From Azospirillum lipoferum 4B (GTDB lineage: Bacteria > Pseudomonadota > Alphaproteobacteria > Azospirillales > Azospirillaceae), in the NCBI RefSeq assembly GCF_000283655.1, contig NC_016622.1:1562501-1626500 (forward strand): a stretch of 64,000 bases of DNA. The letters are read 5' to 3'. The notes under the pieces are model-generated. The model did no database searches, was not told the DNA's origin, and was given only the letters and a program-made list of their open reading frames with translations. This document shows positions 17,544-27,661 of the stretch, piece after piece; positions within the stretch are counted from its first letter, which is position 1, and the number at the start of each line of letters is the position of its first letter. A program made the translations under genes and the position numbers.

Positions 17544-18439
17544 GGCGCAGCCTCCCGCCGCCGGTAGGCGAGCGCGCGGTCGCCGCGGTGACGCTCGAAC
17601 CGGCCGTCTTCTCCCAGGCGGTCGGTGGTGCCCAGCACCAGCCAGCCGCCCGGCGCCACCGCAGCCGTCAGCAGGTCCAGCGCGCAGTCACGGCTGTCGT
17701 CGTCGAAATAGATCATCACGTTGCGGCAGGACACGAGGTCGAAGCCGCCCTCCGGCGCCCCATCCGGCAAATCCGCATCCATCAGGTTGTGGCGGACGAA
17801 GTGGACGATCCGGCGGGCATCGGCACGCACCCGGCGGTGCAGCGGCGCCTCGCTCCCCAGCGGGACGAACCAACCGTCATAACCATCCGGCATCTCGCGG
17901 AACGGCCCCAACCCTTCCCCACCATAGCAGGCGTTGGCAGCTTGCCGCACGGCGATGCGGCTGAGATCGGTCCCCAGCACCTGCACGTCCCAATCGGTTT
18001 CCAGGCCATGGCCGGTCCGGCGGGCCTCACCGGCGTCGGCCAGCGCCTCCAGCGTCACGATGGCGAGGCTGTAGGCCTCCTCCCCGGTGGCACAGCCGGC
18101 GCTCCACAGCCGCAGGGTCCGCGCGGCGCGGCGGTCGGCGATCAGCCGGGGAAGCAGGTGCCCACGCAGATGGGCGTGGTGCGGCAGGTCGCGGAAGAAA
18201 TAGGTCTCGTGGATCGTCAGGTTCTCGATCAGGCTGAGCCAGTCCGGGCTGTCGGCCGGCGCCCGCTCGATCTGCCCCACCCACTCCTCCAGCACCGGCA
18301 AGGGCATCGCCGCAAGGATGCGCGCCAGCTTGCGTTCCAGCGGGCGGTCGTGGCGGATGCCCGCCTTGCGCCGGACATCGTCCAGCAGCCGCCGCGCCAG
18401 GGCGTCGAGCGGGCCGAGAGGGGTCCCGCCCTCGCTCAC
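17540..18439 (-). CDS. cheR: Chemotaxis protein methyltransferase CheR
   Basis: A 299-residue SAM-dependent methyltransferase that methylates receptor glutamates. The N-terminal helical domain ends with [10 protein letters not shown]. The SAM-binding fold carries [16 protein letters not shown], and [14 protein letters not shown] is the conserved C-terminal motif. The GTG start at 18439 overlaps the receptor gene stop as GTGA. No TPR extension is present. Confidence 0.93.
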   Translation of the reverse strand: MSEGGTPLGPLDALARRLLDDVRRKAGIRHDRPLERKLARILAAMPLPVLEEWVGQIERAPADSPDWLSLIENLTIHETYFFRDLPHHAHLRGHLLPRLIADRRAARTLRLWSAGCATGEEAYSLAIVTLEALADAGEARRTGHGLETDWDVQVLGTDLSRIAVRQAANACYGGEGLGPFREMPDGYDGWFVPLGSEAPLHRRVRADARRIVHFVRHNLMDADLPDGAPEGGFDLVSCRNVMIYFDDDSRDCALDLLTAAVAPGGWLVLGTTDRLGEDGRFERHRGDRALAYRRREAAP

Positions 18440-19647
18440 GGCGCCCGGAAGCGTTCGGCCAGCCGCCGCGTGTCGTCGGCCAGCCGGGAGAGGTGGACCA
18501 TGGTCGCGGTGATCTCCTCCGACGCGGCGGCATTCTTCGACGCAACGGTGCGTATGTTGCCGACGTTCGATTCGATCTCGACGATGTGGTCCTGCTGATG
18601 GGCCATGGCGGCGGCGACCGATTGCACCATTCGGTCGATCTGGGCGACGCGCTCGGCGATGCCGTCCATCATCTGCACGACCTCCGCGGTGGCGGCCATC
18701 CCCTCCTCCGCCATCGCCGCGGCGGCCTCGACGATCTCGGCGATCTGGCGGGCGCTCTCCACGGCATTGTCGGCGAGCTTGCCGACTTCCTCGGCGACGA
18801 CCTCGAACCCCTTGCCCTGCTCGCCGGCGCGGGCGGCCTCGATGGAGGCGTTGACCGACAGGATGTTGGTCTTCACCGCGATCTGAGTGATCGCCTCGGT
18901 GATGCGGCCGATGCGGCGGCTGTTGTCGCCGATGGTCTGCGACACCCGGACGAGCCGTGCCATCTCCAGCTTGCCCTTGTCGGCGAATCCGGCGGTGACG
19001 CGCACCATGTCGGAGGCAGCGCGTGTGCTGTCGGTCACCTCCGCAATGGCACGGACGGACCGGCCGACGGCGTTCACCACCCTGTCGAGATCCTCGGTCT
19101 GGATGGAAGCGCCGTCGGCGACCTGCGACACCGCGGTGCTGGCCTGGCCCGCAGCGACGGCGACCTGGGCCGCCTGCTGGCCGATACGCAGGAAGGAGTT
19201 GCGGGCATCCTCCACCAGGGCCGCCATTTCGGCATACCGGCCGGGCATCGCCGGCAGGTGCCTATCGCCATCGTCCGGCTCGTGGGTCAGGCGGCGAAGG
19301 GCGGCATGCAGCGCCTCCTGAGCCGACAGGGTGCGGGCCAGCGCCGCAGCGACCGCGCCCGTCTCGTCCCTGCGGAGGAGCGGTGCGGAAGCATCATCCG
19401 CCGTGCCGTCGGCAAGCCGAACGGCGGCATCCTGAAGCCGGGCCAGCGCGTCCGACAGGTCGAGCGCCAGCATGAGCGCGATAGTCAGCGCCAGGGCCAG
19501 CGCTCCGCCCGTCGCCAGCCACAGGGATTGCAGCGCGATGTCCGGGATCAGACGGGGCAGCAGAAGGGGCAGGAGCGCCGTAGCGGAAGGCAACAGGACG
19601 GCAATGCCGAACCGGGGAAGAACTCGCAGGCTGGCCGGAAAGGACAT
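18436..19647 (-). CDS. Methyl-accepting chemotaxis protein without a periplasmic sensor domain
   Basis: A 403-residue receptor. Two membrane helices at about 12-34 and 37-60 are separated by only a few residues, so there is almost no periplasmic sensor. A HAMP-like segment follows (to about 110), then the signalling domain with the hairpin tip around [24 protein letters not shown]. It opens the operon and is coupled to cheR by a 4-nt overlap. The signalling domain is nearly identical over its core to that of the divergent receptor at 19862, suggesting local duplication of this part. Confidence 0.88.
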   Translation of the reverse strand: MSFPASLRVLPRFGIAVLLPSATALLPLLLPRLIPDIALQSLWLATGGALALALTIALMLALDLSDALARLQDAAVRLADGTADDASAPLLRRDETGAVAAALARTLSAQEALHAALRRLTHEPDDGDRHLPAMPGRYAEMAALVEDARNSFLRIGQQAAQVAVAAGQASTAVSQVADGASIQTEDLDRVVNAVGRSVRAIAEVTDSTRAASDMVRVTAGFADKGKLEMARLVRVSQTIGDNSRRIGRITEAITQIAVKTNILSVNASIEAARAGEQGKGFEVVAEEVGKLADNAVESARQIAEIVEAAAAMAEEGMAATAEVVQMMDGIAERVAQIDRMVQSVAAAMAHQQDHIVEIESNVGNIRTVASKNAAASEEITATMVHLSRLADDTRRLAERFRAP

Positions 19648-19861
19648 GGCGATGACGGCTCCTCACAATCGACCACGGGCGCTCCGCGACAACTCGCGGA
19701 CGACGCACGCCCCCTTATGACTTGCCGGATGCACCCCAACCGAAGCAAGGTGATTCCGGCGGGTGATGACGGACGCCGCATGACGCGGTTGCGGTCTCCC
19801 GTCCTGTTGCCCGCTCAACCCGGCTCCGCCGCCACGCGGCCCTGAATGGACCTCCACCGGC

Positions 19862-21856
19862 ATGTCGATCGCCACCCGAATCGCCCTGGGTTTCGCCGCC
19901 GTCCTGCTGCTGACCCTTGCCGTCGCCGTCGCCGGATGGAGCGGCCTGAACACTTACGCCACACAGGTGGAGATCGCCGCCCGCACCTCCCGCCTCGACA
20001 CGCTGCTGCTCAGCGCAAGGCAGGAGGAGGCCCGCTATCTGATCGACGTCGATCCGTCCGCCAGCCGGCGGGTGCGCCAGCTGACCGAGCAGCTGAAGGC
20101 TGAAGCGGAGGCCCTGCTGGCCCAGCCCGGCCATGCCGTCGCCCCCGACGTGCTGCAGGACGTGCTGGCGAAGCTGGCGGCCTACCGGAAGTCCTTCGAC
20201 GAGGTGGTCCAGCTGGAGGTCGAGCGCTTCGCCAGCCTGGCGAAGCTCCGCAAGCAGACGGCGGCCCTGCTGGTGGTGGCGCAGACGCTGACGCAAGAGC
20301 AGTCGGCGCACTATGCCGACGCGCTGGCACGGCTGAAGGCCGATCCCGGCGACGGAGCCGCTCTGCGGGCTTTGGAGTCCTCCGCCCTGCTGTCCACCAT
20401 CGCCGGCCGGCTGATCCAGGAAACCCGCAGCGCCTTGCTGGACGTCCAGCAGTATCTGATCGAGCAGGGCGGGTCCGGCCGCAATTCACCGAACGCCGCC
20501 ATCGACCGGCTGCTGACCATCGTCGGCGACGTCCAGAAGGCGTCCAGTGCCCCCGAAATCCTGCGCGAAGCGGCGAAGCTGACTGCCGCCGTGATGGGGG
20601 TGGAAACGGAATTCCTGCTGGTCGCCGACATCGTGGTCCGACGCAGCGCAGCCCGCGCGGCGATGCGCGAAGCAGCCGCATCCGTCAGCGATCAGGTCGC
20701 GCAATTGGTCCAGACCCAGACCGCGGAACGGGAGGCCGGCCGGTCGCGTGCCGTGCTGCTTCTGTGGAGCGGCGCACTGGGCGCGCTGGCGGTCGGCGCG
20801 GTGCTGTCGATGCTGATCGCCCGCAGCCTGACCGGCCCCATCGCTGCCACGACGGCAGCGGTCCAGCGACTTTCCGAAGGCGACCTGACGGTCGCGGTGC
20901 CCAACACCGGCCGCCGCGACGAGTTGGGCTCCATCGGTCGCGCCGTCGCCACCGTCATCCAGGTTCTGCACGGGCTGCATGGGGAAATGCATCGGTTGTC
21001 CGGCAAGCAGGTGGATGAGGCCGCGACGGGGCATCCCCCGGTTTTCCAGGGCGCCTATGGCGAAATGGTGGCGCTGCTGCAGGAGACCGGCGTCGCCTTC
21101 CGCGCCATCGGGGAGCAGGCGACACAGGTGGCCGTCGCGGCGGGCCAGGCGAGCACGGCCATCGCCCAGGTCTCCGACGGCGCATCGGAGCAGACCGACG
21201 ACCTCGACCATGTGGCGACCGCGGTCGGCCAATCGGCCCGCGCCATCGCCCACGTCACCGACAGCACGCGCGACGCCTCCGACATGGTGAAGGACGCCGC
21301 CGATTTCGCCGACCGCGGCCGGGAGGACATGGCGCGCCTGCTGCGCGTGTCTCAGACCATCGCAGAGAACAGCCGCCGCATCGGCCGCATCACAGAAGCG
21401 ATCACCCAGATCGCGGTGAAGACCAACATCCTGTCGGTCAACGCTTCCATCGAGGCCGCCCGCGCCGGCGAGCAGGGCAAGGGCTTCGAAGTGGTCGCCG
21501 AAGAGGTTGGCAAGCTCGCCGACAATGCGGTGGAGAGCGCCCGCCAGATCGCCGAGATCATCGAAGCCGCCGCCGCTCTGGCGGAAGAAGGCAAGGCCGT
21601 CACCGAACAGGCCCGTCGCCGCATGGATGGGCTGGCCGACCGGGTGGACCGCATCGACGGTGCCTTCCAGTCGGTCGCCGTGGCGATGGAGGAGCAGCAG
21701 GCATCGGTGCGTGAGATCGAACGGTCGGTTGAAAGCGTTCGAACCGTCGCCTCCAAAAACGCCGCCGCGTCGGAGGAGATCGCCGCGACCATGGTCCATC
21801 TCTCCCGGCTGGCCGACGAGACGCGGCGTCAGGTCTCGCGTTTCCAGAGCAGCTGA
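19862..21856 (+). CDS. Methyl-accepting chemotaxis protein with helical periplasmic sensor domain
   Basis: A 664-residue receptor. Transmembrane helix 1 is at about 6-28. A roughly 270-residue, mostly helical periplasmic domain resembles the bimodular HBM class. Transmembrane helix 2 (about 298-320) leads to HAMP and a methyl-accepting domain including [20 protein letters not shown]. It is transcribed away from the chemotaxis operon; the 214-bp gap at 19648-19861 must hold both promoters. The ligand is not predictable from sequence. Confidence 0.88.
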   Translation: MSIATRIALGFAAVLLLTLAVAVAGWSGLNTYATQVEIAARTSRLDTLLLSARQEEARYLIDVDPSASRRVRQLTEQLKAEAEALLAQPGHAVAPDVLQDVLAKLAAYRKSFDEVVQLEVERFASLAKLRKQTAALLVVAQTLTQEQSAHYADALARLKADPGDGAALRALESSALLSTIAGRLIQETRSALLDVQQYLIEQGGSGRNSPNAAIDRLLTIVGDVQKASSAPEILREAAKLTAAVMGVETEFLLVADIVVRRSAARAAMREAAASVSDQVAQLVQTQTAEREAGRSRAVLLLWSGALGALAVGAVLSMLIARSLTGPIAATTAAVQRLSEGDLTVAVPNTGRRDELGSIGRAVATVIQVLHGLHGEMHRLSGKQVDEAATGHPPVFQGAYGEMVALLQETGVAFRAIGEQATQVAVAAGQASTAIAQVSDGASEQTDDLDHVATAVGQSARAIAHVTDSTRDASDMVKDAADFADRGREDMARLLRVSQTIAENSRRIGRITEAITQIAVKTNILSVNASIEAARAGEQGKGFEVVAEEVGKLADNAVESARQIAEIIEAAAALAEEGKAVTEQARRRMDGLADRVDRIDGAFQSVAVAMEEQQASVREIERSVESVRTVASKNAAASEEIAATMVHLSRLADETRRQVSRFQSS

Positions 21857-22102
21857 AGCACGGCTATTGCCAGGGTTGTTTCACGCCACACAGATGCCAC
21901 GGCTGACAGCCGGAGCAAATCCATCCGATAGCGGTCCACTGCACCAATATCCGAAGTGGTAATTCTTAATCCCACGACAGAGATATATGGCATTTAAAGT
22001 TCTTTTAACCCTATTCCACGCTTAATCCACACGCGGGAACGCTCGGTCCCGAGAAGACACCCACTCGAACATTAGACCCACACGATACCGAGGGAGCTAT
22101 CC

Positions 22103-22342
22103 ATGCCCGCACAGATGGTCGCCGATGAAGTCCGCATGGCCAGCCGCATCCACGCGCGCCTTCTGGACGCCTTCATCGCCCTGACGGAGCGGGAACTGGC
22201 CGGACTGGCCCCGGGCTTCGCCGAAGAAAGCCTGCTGGAAGCGCTGGAAGGGCTGCGCGCCGCCCGCAAATCCTACGGCACGACCGCCGGGGTCATGGTC
22301 GTCTCGAATCTACAGTTGCCGCAGGCCTCCAACGCTGCATGA
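22103..22342 (+). CDS. Small hypothetical protein
   Basis: A 79-residue, mostly helical soluble protein with no signal peptide. The start is supported by GAGGGAG a few bases upstream. The sequence contains RIHARLLDAFIALTERELAGL and an acidic EESLLEALEGL stretch. No family is recognised. It converges on the DUF2934 gene, with 27 bp between the stops. The 246-bp region before it (21857-22102) shows no gene. Confidence 0.6.
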   Translation: MPAQMVADEVRMASRIHARLLDAFIALTERELAGLAPGFAEESLLEALEGLRAARKSYGTTAGVMVVSNLQLPQASNAA

Positions 22343-22369
22343 TGCCGCGCCAGCAATGGCGATGACCAA

Positions 22370-22672
22370 TCAGGCCGATTCCGTCTTGCGGGTCCGTGGC
22401 TTGCGCGTCTTGGGCGGCTCGCCTGCCACAGCTTCCGGCGCGACACCGGTCGGTTCGGTGGTCTTGACCGCCTTCGGCTTGGCGTTGGTGGTCTTGCGCG
22501 GCGCCTTCACGACCGCCACGACCGGAGAGCGGTCTGGAACCACCGCCGTTTCCGCCAGGATCGCACGTTCGGCCCGAAACCAGTGCTCGGCGTCACGCCC
22601 TTCCGGACAGCCCTCGTCCAGCCAGATCGCATAGGCGCGGTCACGGACGCGCTGCTCGACATCCACGGTCAT
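22370..22672 (-). CDS. DUF2934 domain protein
   Basis: A 100-residue protein. The N-terminal half is the DUF2934 signature (RVRDRAYAIWLDEGCPEG, then DAEHWFRAE). The rest is a lysine/proline-rich tail likely to be disordered and basic. Function is unknown. The ATG at 22672 is chosen over an upstream in-frame ATG because GGGGAG precedes it by six bases. It lies 114 nt downstream of mltG in the same direction. Confidence 0.8.
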   Translation of the reverse strand: MTVDVEQRVRDRAYAIWLDEGCPEGRDAEHWFRAERAILAETAVVPDRSPVVAVVKAPRKTTNAKPKAVKTTEPTGVAPEAVAGEPPKTRKPRTRKTESA

Positions 22673-22786
22673 CACATCTCCCCAGGGAATGGTGATCAGG
22701 TTTGCTGCACTGCAAAGTCTGCCGAAATTGTGGGGTACGCGCAACCAAGCGAATGGTTACCGGCACTCCGCCTCAGCCATCGGCCG

Positions 22787-23794
22787 TCATTCCGATGACG
22801 TTTCGCCGGGCTCCGACTGCCGGTTCTGCTGGAACTCTCGCCACTTGGCGACATTGCGATTGTGATCCGGCAACGACTTGGCGAAGACATGTCCGCCGGT
22901 CCCGTCGGCAACGAAATACAGGAACTCGTGCCGTTCCGGCTTCATCACCGCCTGAAGCGACGCCTTCCCCGGGTTGGCGATCGGGCCCGGCGGCAGGCCG
23001 GTGATCTGATAGGTGTTGTAGGGCGACTCGAGCTTCCAGTCATTGCGGGTCAGTGTCCGACCAAGGTCACCGCTGCCATGGGTCAAGGCGTAGATCACGG
23101 TGGGATCGGACTGCAGCTTCATGCCGGATTCGAGCCGGTTGACGAAAACGCCCGCTACCCTCGGCCGTTCCGCCGCAACGCCGGTCTCCTTCTCGACGAT
23201 GGAGGCCAGCGTCAGCGCCTGCTGGGGGGTCTCATAGGGAAGGTTCGGCTCCCGGTTCCTCCACGCTTCCGCCAAGGCCTGCGTCATCGCAGTCTGCATG
23301 CGCTCGAGCAATGCGGGACGGCTGTCACCATAGGCAAAATGGTAGGTCTCCGGCAGGATGGAGCCTTCCTTCGGCGGCTTCGCGATCTCGCCGGTCAGCA
23401 CCGTCTCGCGCTCCAGAAGCGCCACCACCTGGGCGGAGGTCAACCCTTCGGGAACGGTGATGCGGCGCACCACGGTGCGGCCCTGGCGCATTTGCTCCAA
23501 TACGCCTTCGATGCTGATTCCGGCCGGGAACTGGTACTCGCCGGCCTTCAACTCGCGGAAGGTTCCAGTCAGCTTGGCTGCTGCGGCAAAAACCAGAGGA
23601 GATCCGATTACGCCGGAATCGCCCAACGTGATGGCAATAGCCTCCAAGCCACTGCCGCGGGGAATGACGACGGTCTCGGCCTGCTCAAGCGGTCCGGGTG
23701 AGGTGTAGCGCTGGACCCCCCAGACGCCTACCCCGCCCGCTGCAGCGGCCGCGAGGGCCAACGTCCCCGCGAATAGTCGGAGACCCCAGCCCAT
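22787..23794 (-). CDS. mltG: Endolytic peptidoglycan transglycosylase MltG
   Basis: A 335-residue inner-membrane enzyme that cleaves nascent glycan strands and may act as a terminator of their elongation. One membrane anchor lies at about 4-24, a LysM-like segment follows, and the YceG domain contains LASIVEKETG with the catalytic glutamate and the YNTYQITGLPPGPIANPG signature. It begins 49 nt after fabF in the same direction, as in many proteobacteria. GAGGTGA precedes the ATG. Confidence 0.92.
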   Translation of the reverse strand: MGWGLRLFAGTLALAAAAAGGVGVWGVQRYTSPGPLEQAETVVIPRGSGLEAIAITLGDSGVIGSPLVFAAAAKLTGTFRELKAGEYQFPAGISIEGVLEQMRQGRTVVRRITVPEGLTSAQVVALLERETVLTGEIAKPPKEGSILPETYHFAYGDSRPALLERMQTAMTQALAEAWRNREPNLPYETPQQALTLASIVEKETGVAAERPRVAGVFVNRLESGMKLQSDPTVIYALTHGSGDLGRTLTRNDWKLESPYNTYQITGLPPGPIANPGKASLQAVMKPERHEFLYFVADGTGGHVFAKSLPDHNRNVAKWREFQQNRQSEPGETSSE

Positions 23795-23843
23795 CGCTCA
23801 CCTCATGAAGGCAGAAAATCGCAACGCCGGTGAAGGCCTTGGC

Positions 23844-25106
23844 TTACGCGAATTCCTTGAACACCAACGACGCATTGGTGCCGCCGAACCCGAAGGAGTT
23901 CGACAGAGCAGCACGGACACGGCGTTCCTGCGCCACCTTCGGCACCAGATTCACGCCCAGGCAGCTTTCCGAGGGATTCTCGAGATTCAGCGTGGGCGGA
24001 ACGATGCCGTGGTTGATCGCCTTGATCGAATAGATCGCCTCGACCGCACCGGCGGCGCCCAACAGATGGCCGATGGCCGACTTGGTGGACGACATCGCCA
24101 GATTGTCCATGGCATCGCCGAACAGACGCTTCACAGCGCCGAGCTCGATCTCGTCACCCAGCGGTGTCGAGGTGCCGTGGGCGTTGACGTAATCGATGTC
24201 GGACGGGTTCATCCCGGCACGCTTCAGCGCAGCCTTCATGGCGCGGAAACCGCCGTTGCCGTCCTCCGCCGGAGCGGAGATGTGGTGGGCATCGCCCGAC
24301 ATGCCGTAGCCGACGACTTCGGCATAGATGGTGGCGCCGCGCTTCTTCGCGTGCTCCAACTCTTCCAGCACCACGACACCGGCACCCTCACCGATGACGA
24401 AGCCGTCACGATCCTTGTCGTAGGGCCGCGAGGCCTTTTCGGGCGTGTCGTTGAAGTTAGTGGACAGCGCGCGCATGGCGGCGAAGCCGCCGACACCGAG
24501 ACGGCTGACCGCCGCCTCCGTACCGCCGGCGACCATGACATCGGCGTCGTCCCACATGATCAGGCGGGCGGCGTCGCCGATGGCGTGCGCGCCGGTCGAG
24601 CAGGCGGTGACGACCGCGTGGTTGGGGCCCTTGAAGCCATGCTGGATCGAAATGTGGCCGGAGGCCAGATTGATCAGGCAGGCCGGGATGAAGAAGGGCG
24701 ACAGGCGGCGCGGCCCCTTTTCATTCATGGTCACGGCGCCATCGGCGATGCCCGGAAGGCCGCCGATGCCGGAGCCGACCATGACGCCGGTCCGTTCACG
24801 TTCCTCATCGGTCTGGGGAGCCCAGCCGGAATCCTTGATTGCTTCCTGTGCCGCGGCAATGGCGAAGATGATGAAGTCATCCATCTTGCGCTGATCCTTC
24901 GGCGAAACGAAGGAGTCGGCGTTGAACTCGCCCTCCCCTGTTCCGCGCGGGAGCTGCCCGGCGACTCTGGAGGCTAGGTCCGAAGCATCGAACCCCGTGA
25001 TGCCGCGGATTCCCGAAGTTCCGGAAATCAGCCGCTCCCAGTTCAGCGTGTGGCCGACGCCGAGCGGCGTGACCATACCGAGGCCGGTGACGACGACACG
25101 TCTCAT
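23844..25106 (-). CDS. fabF: 3-oxoacyl-ACP synthase II
   Basis: A 420-residue condensing enzyme that extends acyl-ACP with malonyl-ACP. The catalytic triad is visible: cysteine in VTACSTGAHAIG, histidine in VNAHGTSTPLGD and histidine in SAIGHLLGAAG. It lies 127 nt after acpP, its carrier protein. A GGAAGAG ribosome-binding site sits just before the ATG. Length and motifs are standard for FabF. Confidence 0.95.
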   Translation of the reverse strand: MRRVVVTGLGMVTPLGVGHTLNWERLISGTSGIRGITGFDASDLASRVAGQLPRGTGEGEFNADSFVSPKDQRKMDDFIIFAIAAAQEAIKDSGWAPQTDEERERTGVMVGSGIGGLPGIADGAVTMNEKGPRRLSPFFIPACLINLASGHISIQHGFKGPNHAVVTACSTGAHAIGDAARLIMWDDADVMVAGGTEAAVSRLGVGGFAAMRALSTNFNDTPEKASRPYDKDRDGFVIGEGAGVVVLEELEHAKKRGATIYAEVVGYGMSGDAHHISAPAEDGNGGFRAMKAALKRAGMNPSDIDYVNAHGTSTPLGDEIELGAVKRLFGDAMDNLAMSSTKSAIGHLLGAAGAVEAIYSIKAINHGIVPPTLNLENPSESCLGVNLVPKVAQERRVRAALSNSFGFGGTNASLVFKEFA

Positions 25107-25233
25107 GAGGCTCTTCCTTGACCTTTCCTCGAAAATAATGTCGACGAACGAGTCGTCGACGGCCAGGCCCCGCGTTGCGGATGAAGCAGGTACGGTTTGC
25201 CTGGCCCTCGGGGGCTCAATGCCCGCGGCCCGA

Positions 25234-25473
25234 TCAGGCGGCGGCGTTGGCCTTGATGAAGTCGATGGCGTCCTTCACCGACAGGATCTTCTCCGCGGCG
25301 TCGTCCGGGATCTCGACACCGAACTCTTCCTCGAAGGCCATGACCAGCTCGACGGTGTCGAGGCTGTCAGCGCCCAGATCGTCGATGAAGGAGGCGTTCT
25401 CCACCACCTTCGACTCCTCGACACCCAGGTGGTCCACAACGATCTTCTTCACGCGCTCGGCGATGTCGCTCAT
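25234..25473 (-). CDS. acpP: Acyl carrier protein
   Basis: A 79-residue acidic carrier protein. Its serine in [18 protein letters not shown] receives the 4'-phosphopantetheine arm, and acyl chains are carried on it through fatty acid synthesis. It lies between fabG and fabF. The 188-nt gap to fabG suggests a promoter of its own, as acpP often has. Confidence 0.96.
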   Translation of the reverse strand: MSDIAERVKKIVVDHLGVEESKVVENASFIDDLGADSLDTVELVMAFEEEFGVEIPDDAAEKILSVKDAIDFIKANAAA

Positions 25474-25661
25474 CTTTTAAGACCTTCCAATCCTTGAATC
25501 CGCTCGGGATAATCCGGTCGGAGCAACACGCGAAGAACGTGCCGTCCTGCCGCGAAAAGCCCCGTCCGATAACACATTTCAGCAGCCTTGACCAGCACCC
25601 GCGAGGGTTCCTGGTTGGCGCCGTTCTTCACACGTGGCGATACCGCCCCGTCGGATCCTCA

Positions 25662-26399
25662 TCAGATCATGGCCATGCCGCCGTTGATATGCAGCGTCTG
25701 GCCGGTGACGTAGGCGGCCTCCTCGCTCGCGAGGTACACGACCCCGGCGGCGATCTCTTCCGGCTGGCCCATGCGGCCGGCCGGGATGACGGGGAGCAGC
25801 TTCTGCTTCTGCTCGTCGTTCAGGGCGTCGGTCATGGCCGTGGCGATGAAGCCCGGCGCGACGCAGTTGACGGTGATGCTGCGCGAGGCCAGTTCGGCCG
25901 CCAGCGACTTGGACATGCCGATCAGGCCTGCCTTCGACGCGGCGTAGTTGGCCTGGCCCGGATTGCCGGTGACGCCGACGACCGACGTGATGTTGACGAT
26001 GCGGCCCCAGCGGCGCTTCATCATGCCGCGCATGGCGGCCCGCGACAGGCGGAAGGCCGCCGTCAGGTTCACGTCGATCACCGACTGCCAGTCCTCGTCC
26101 TTCAGCCGCATCGCGATCTGGTCGCGGGTCAGGCCGGCGTTGTTGACGAGAATGTCGATCTTCCCCAGCGCCGCCTCGGCGTCCTTGAACAGCTGCTCGG
26201 TCGCCGCCGCCTCGGAGAGGTTTCCGGGCACGACGAAGGCACGCTCGCCCAGTTCGGCCGCCAGTGCTTCCAGCGGGGCGACACGGGTGCCGGACAGGGC
26301 GACGGCGGCGCCCTGGGCGTGCAGGGCACGGGCGATCGATGCGCCGATGCCGCCGGACGCGCCGGTGACGAGGGCCGACTTGCCGGTCAGGTCAAACAT
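25662..26399 (-). CDS. fabG: 3-oxoacyl-ACP reductase
   Basis: A 245-residue short-chain dehydrogenase that reduces 3-oxoacyl-ACP with NADPH. It has the cofactor motif TGASGGIG, the NNAG stretch, catalytic serine in NITSVVG and the YAASKAG tyrosine-lysine pair. The ATG at 26399 is preferred over an upstream GTG because GAGG lies seven bases before it and the length then matches FabG. It follows fabD by 39 nt. Confidence 0.95.
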   Translation of the reverse strand: MFDLTGKSALVTGASGGIGASIARALHAQGAAVALSGTRVAPLEALAAELGERAFVVPGNLSEAAATEQLFKDAEAALGKIDILVNNAGLTRDQIAMRLKDEDWQSVIDVNLTAAFRLSRAAMRGMMKRRWGRIVNITSVVGVTGNPGQANYAASKAGLIGMSKSLAAELASRSITVNCVAPGFIATAMTDALNDEQKQKLLPVIPAGRMGQPEEIAAGVVYLASEEAAYVTGQTLHINGGMAMI

Positions 26400-26438
26400 G
26401 GATGGCCTCACGAGGCTGATGTATCAGGAGACTGTTGG

Positions 26439-27380
26439 TCACAGGGTCTTCAGGAACGACTCGACATCGGCCGGCGTGCCGACCGACACCGCCGCAAGGT
26501 CCTTGTCGATGCGCTTGGTCAGTCCGGCCAGCACCTTGCCCGACCCGACTTCAACAAGCCGCTCGACGCCCTGCTCCTTCATGGAGAGAACGCATTCGCG
26601 CCAGCGGACCATGCCCGTCACCTGTTCCACCAGCAGACGGCGGATGGCGTTGGGGTCCGACACGGCCGACGCCGTGACGTTGGCGATGACCGGAACGACC
26701 GGGGCCGAAATGGTGACGTTCGCCAGAGCCTCCGCCATCGCATCGGCGGCAGGCTGCATCAGCGAGCAATGGAAGGGAGCCGACACAGGCAGCCGGACCG
26801 AGCGCTTCAGCCCGCGTTCCGCTGCCAGCACGATGGCGCGGTCGATGGCCTCGGCACTGCCGGAGATCACCACCTGCCCGACCGAATTGTCGTTGGCGAT
26901 GCTGCACACCTCGCCCTGGGCGGCGTCGGCGGCGATCGCCTGCGCCTGCTCCAGATCGGCGCCCAGCAGGGCAGCCATGGCGCCCTTGCCGACCGGCACG
27001 GCCTTCTGCATCGCCTGACCGCGCAGCTTCAGCAGGCGCGCGGTGTCGGCCAGCGTGAAGGCCCCGGCGGCGCAGAGCGCGGAATATTCGCCCAGCGAGT
27101 GGCCGGCGACGAACGCGGCATGCTTGGACAGGTCGACCCCGCCCTCGCTCGCCAGAACCCGCATCACCGCGACGCTGACCGCCATCAGGGCCGGCTGCGC
27201 ATTCTCGGTCAAGGTCAGGTCGGCCTCGGGGCCTTCAGCCATCAGGCGCGACAGCCGCTGGTTCAGCGCATCGTCCACCTCTTCAAAGGTGAGACGAGCG
27301 ACTTCGAACGCCTCGGCGAGTTCGCGGCCCATGCCGACGGCCTGGCTGCCTTGCCCCGGAAAGACGAACGCCCTGGTCAT
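26439..27380 (-). CDS. fabD: Malonyl-CoA:ACP transacylase
   Basis: A 313-residue enzyme that loads malonyl groups onto ACP. Evidence is the FPGQGSQ motif at residues 6-12, the nucleophile in GHSLGEYSA, and histidine in SAPFHCSLM. It is the first gene of the fab run. A good promoter match lies 64 nt upstream (27444-27472). Confidence 0.95.
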   Translation of the reverse strand: MTRAFVFPGQGSQAVGMGRELAEAFEVARLTFEEVDDALNQRLSRLMAEGPEADLTLTENAQPALMAVSVAVMRVLASEGGVDLSKHAAFVAGHSLGEYSALCAAGAFTLADTARLLKLRGQAMQKAVPVGKGAMAALLGADLEQAQAIAADAAQGEVCSIANDNSVGQVVISGSAEAIDRAIVLAAERGLKRSVRLPVSAPFHCSLMQPAADAMAEALANVTISAPVVPVIANVTASAVSDPNAIRRLLVEQVTGMVRWRECVLSMKEQGVERLVEVGSGKVLAGLTKRIDKDLAAVSVGTPADVESFLKTL

Positions 27381-27443
27381 GCTTCGGTGTAACCCTGGAT
27401 GAAAGCGCCCCGCCCCTGCGGCGGCACCATGGATTGGGCGACA

Positions 27444-27472
27444 GTCATACCCTCACTTTTTAGCAAGTCAAG
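27444..27472 (-). promoter_or_regulatory. Probable housekeeping promoter for fabD and the fab genes
   Basis: On the minus strand CTTGAC and TATGAC are separated by exactly 17 nt, close to the alphaproteobacterial sigma-70 consensus, and sit 64 nt before the fabD start. The surrounding 281-bp gap (27381-27661) also contains an imperfect hairpin at 27529-27571 and no gene. Confidence 0.55.
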
Positions 27473-27661
27473 CGACGCGCGATGACCAAAGCGCCAACGG
27501 CGCGATAAAACGCCACATATTAAGGGAGAACGCCCACGAAAAACCTCCCGGAGAACGGGGATGTTCGCGGGCGTTGTGCGCCGGGTCTTGGGCTGTATCC
27601 TGCGCTGCAAACAAAGCGGACAAATCAACGAGGCATCAAGGGCGGAACGGGAGGCCGGCGA

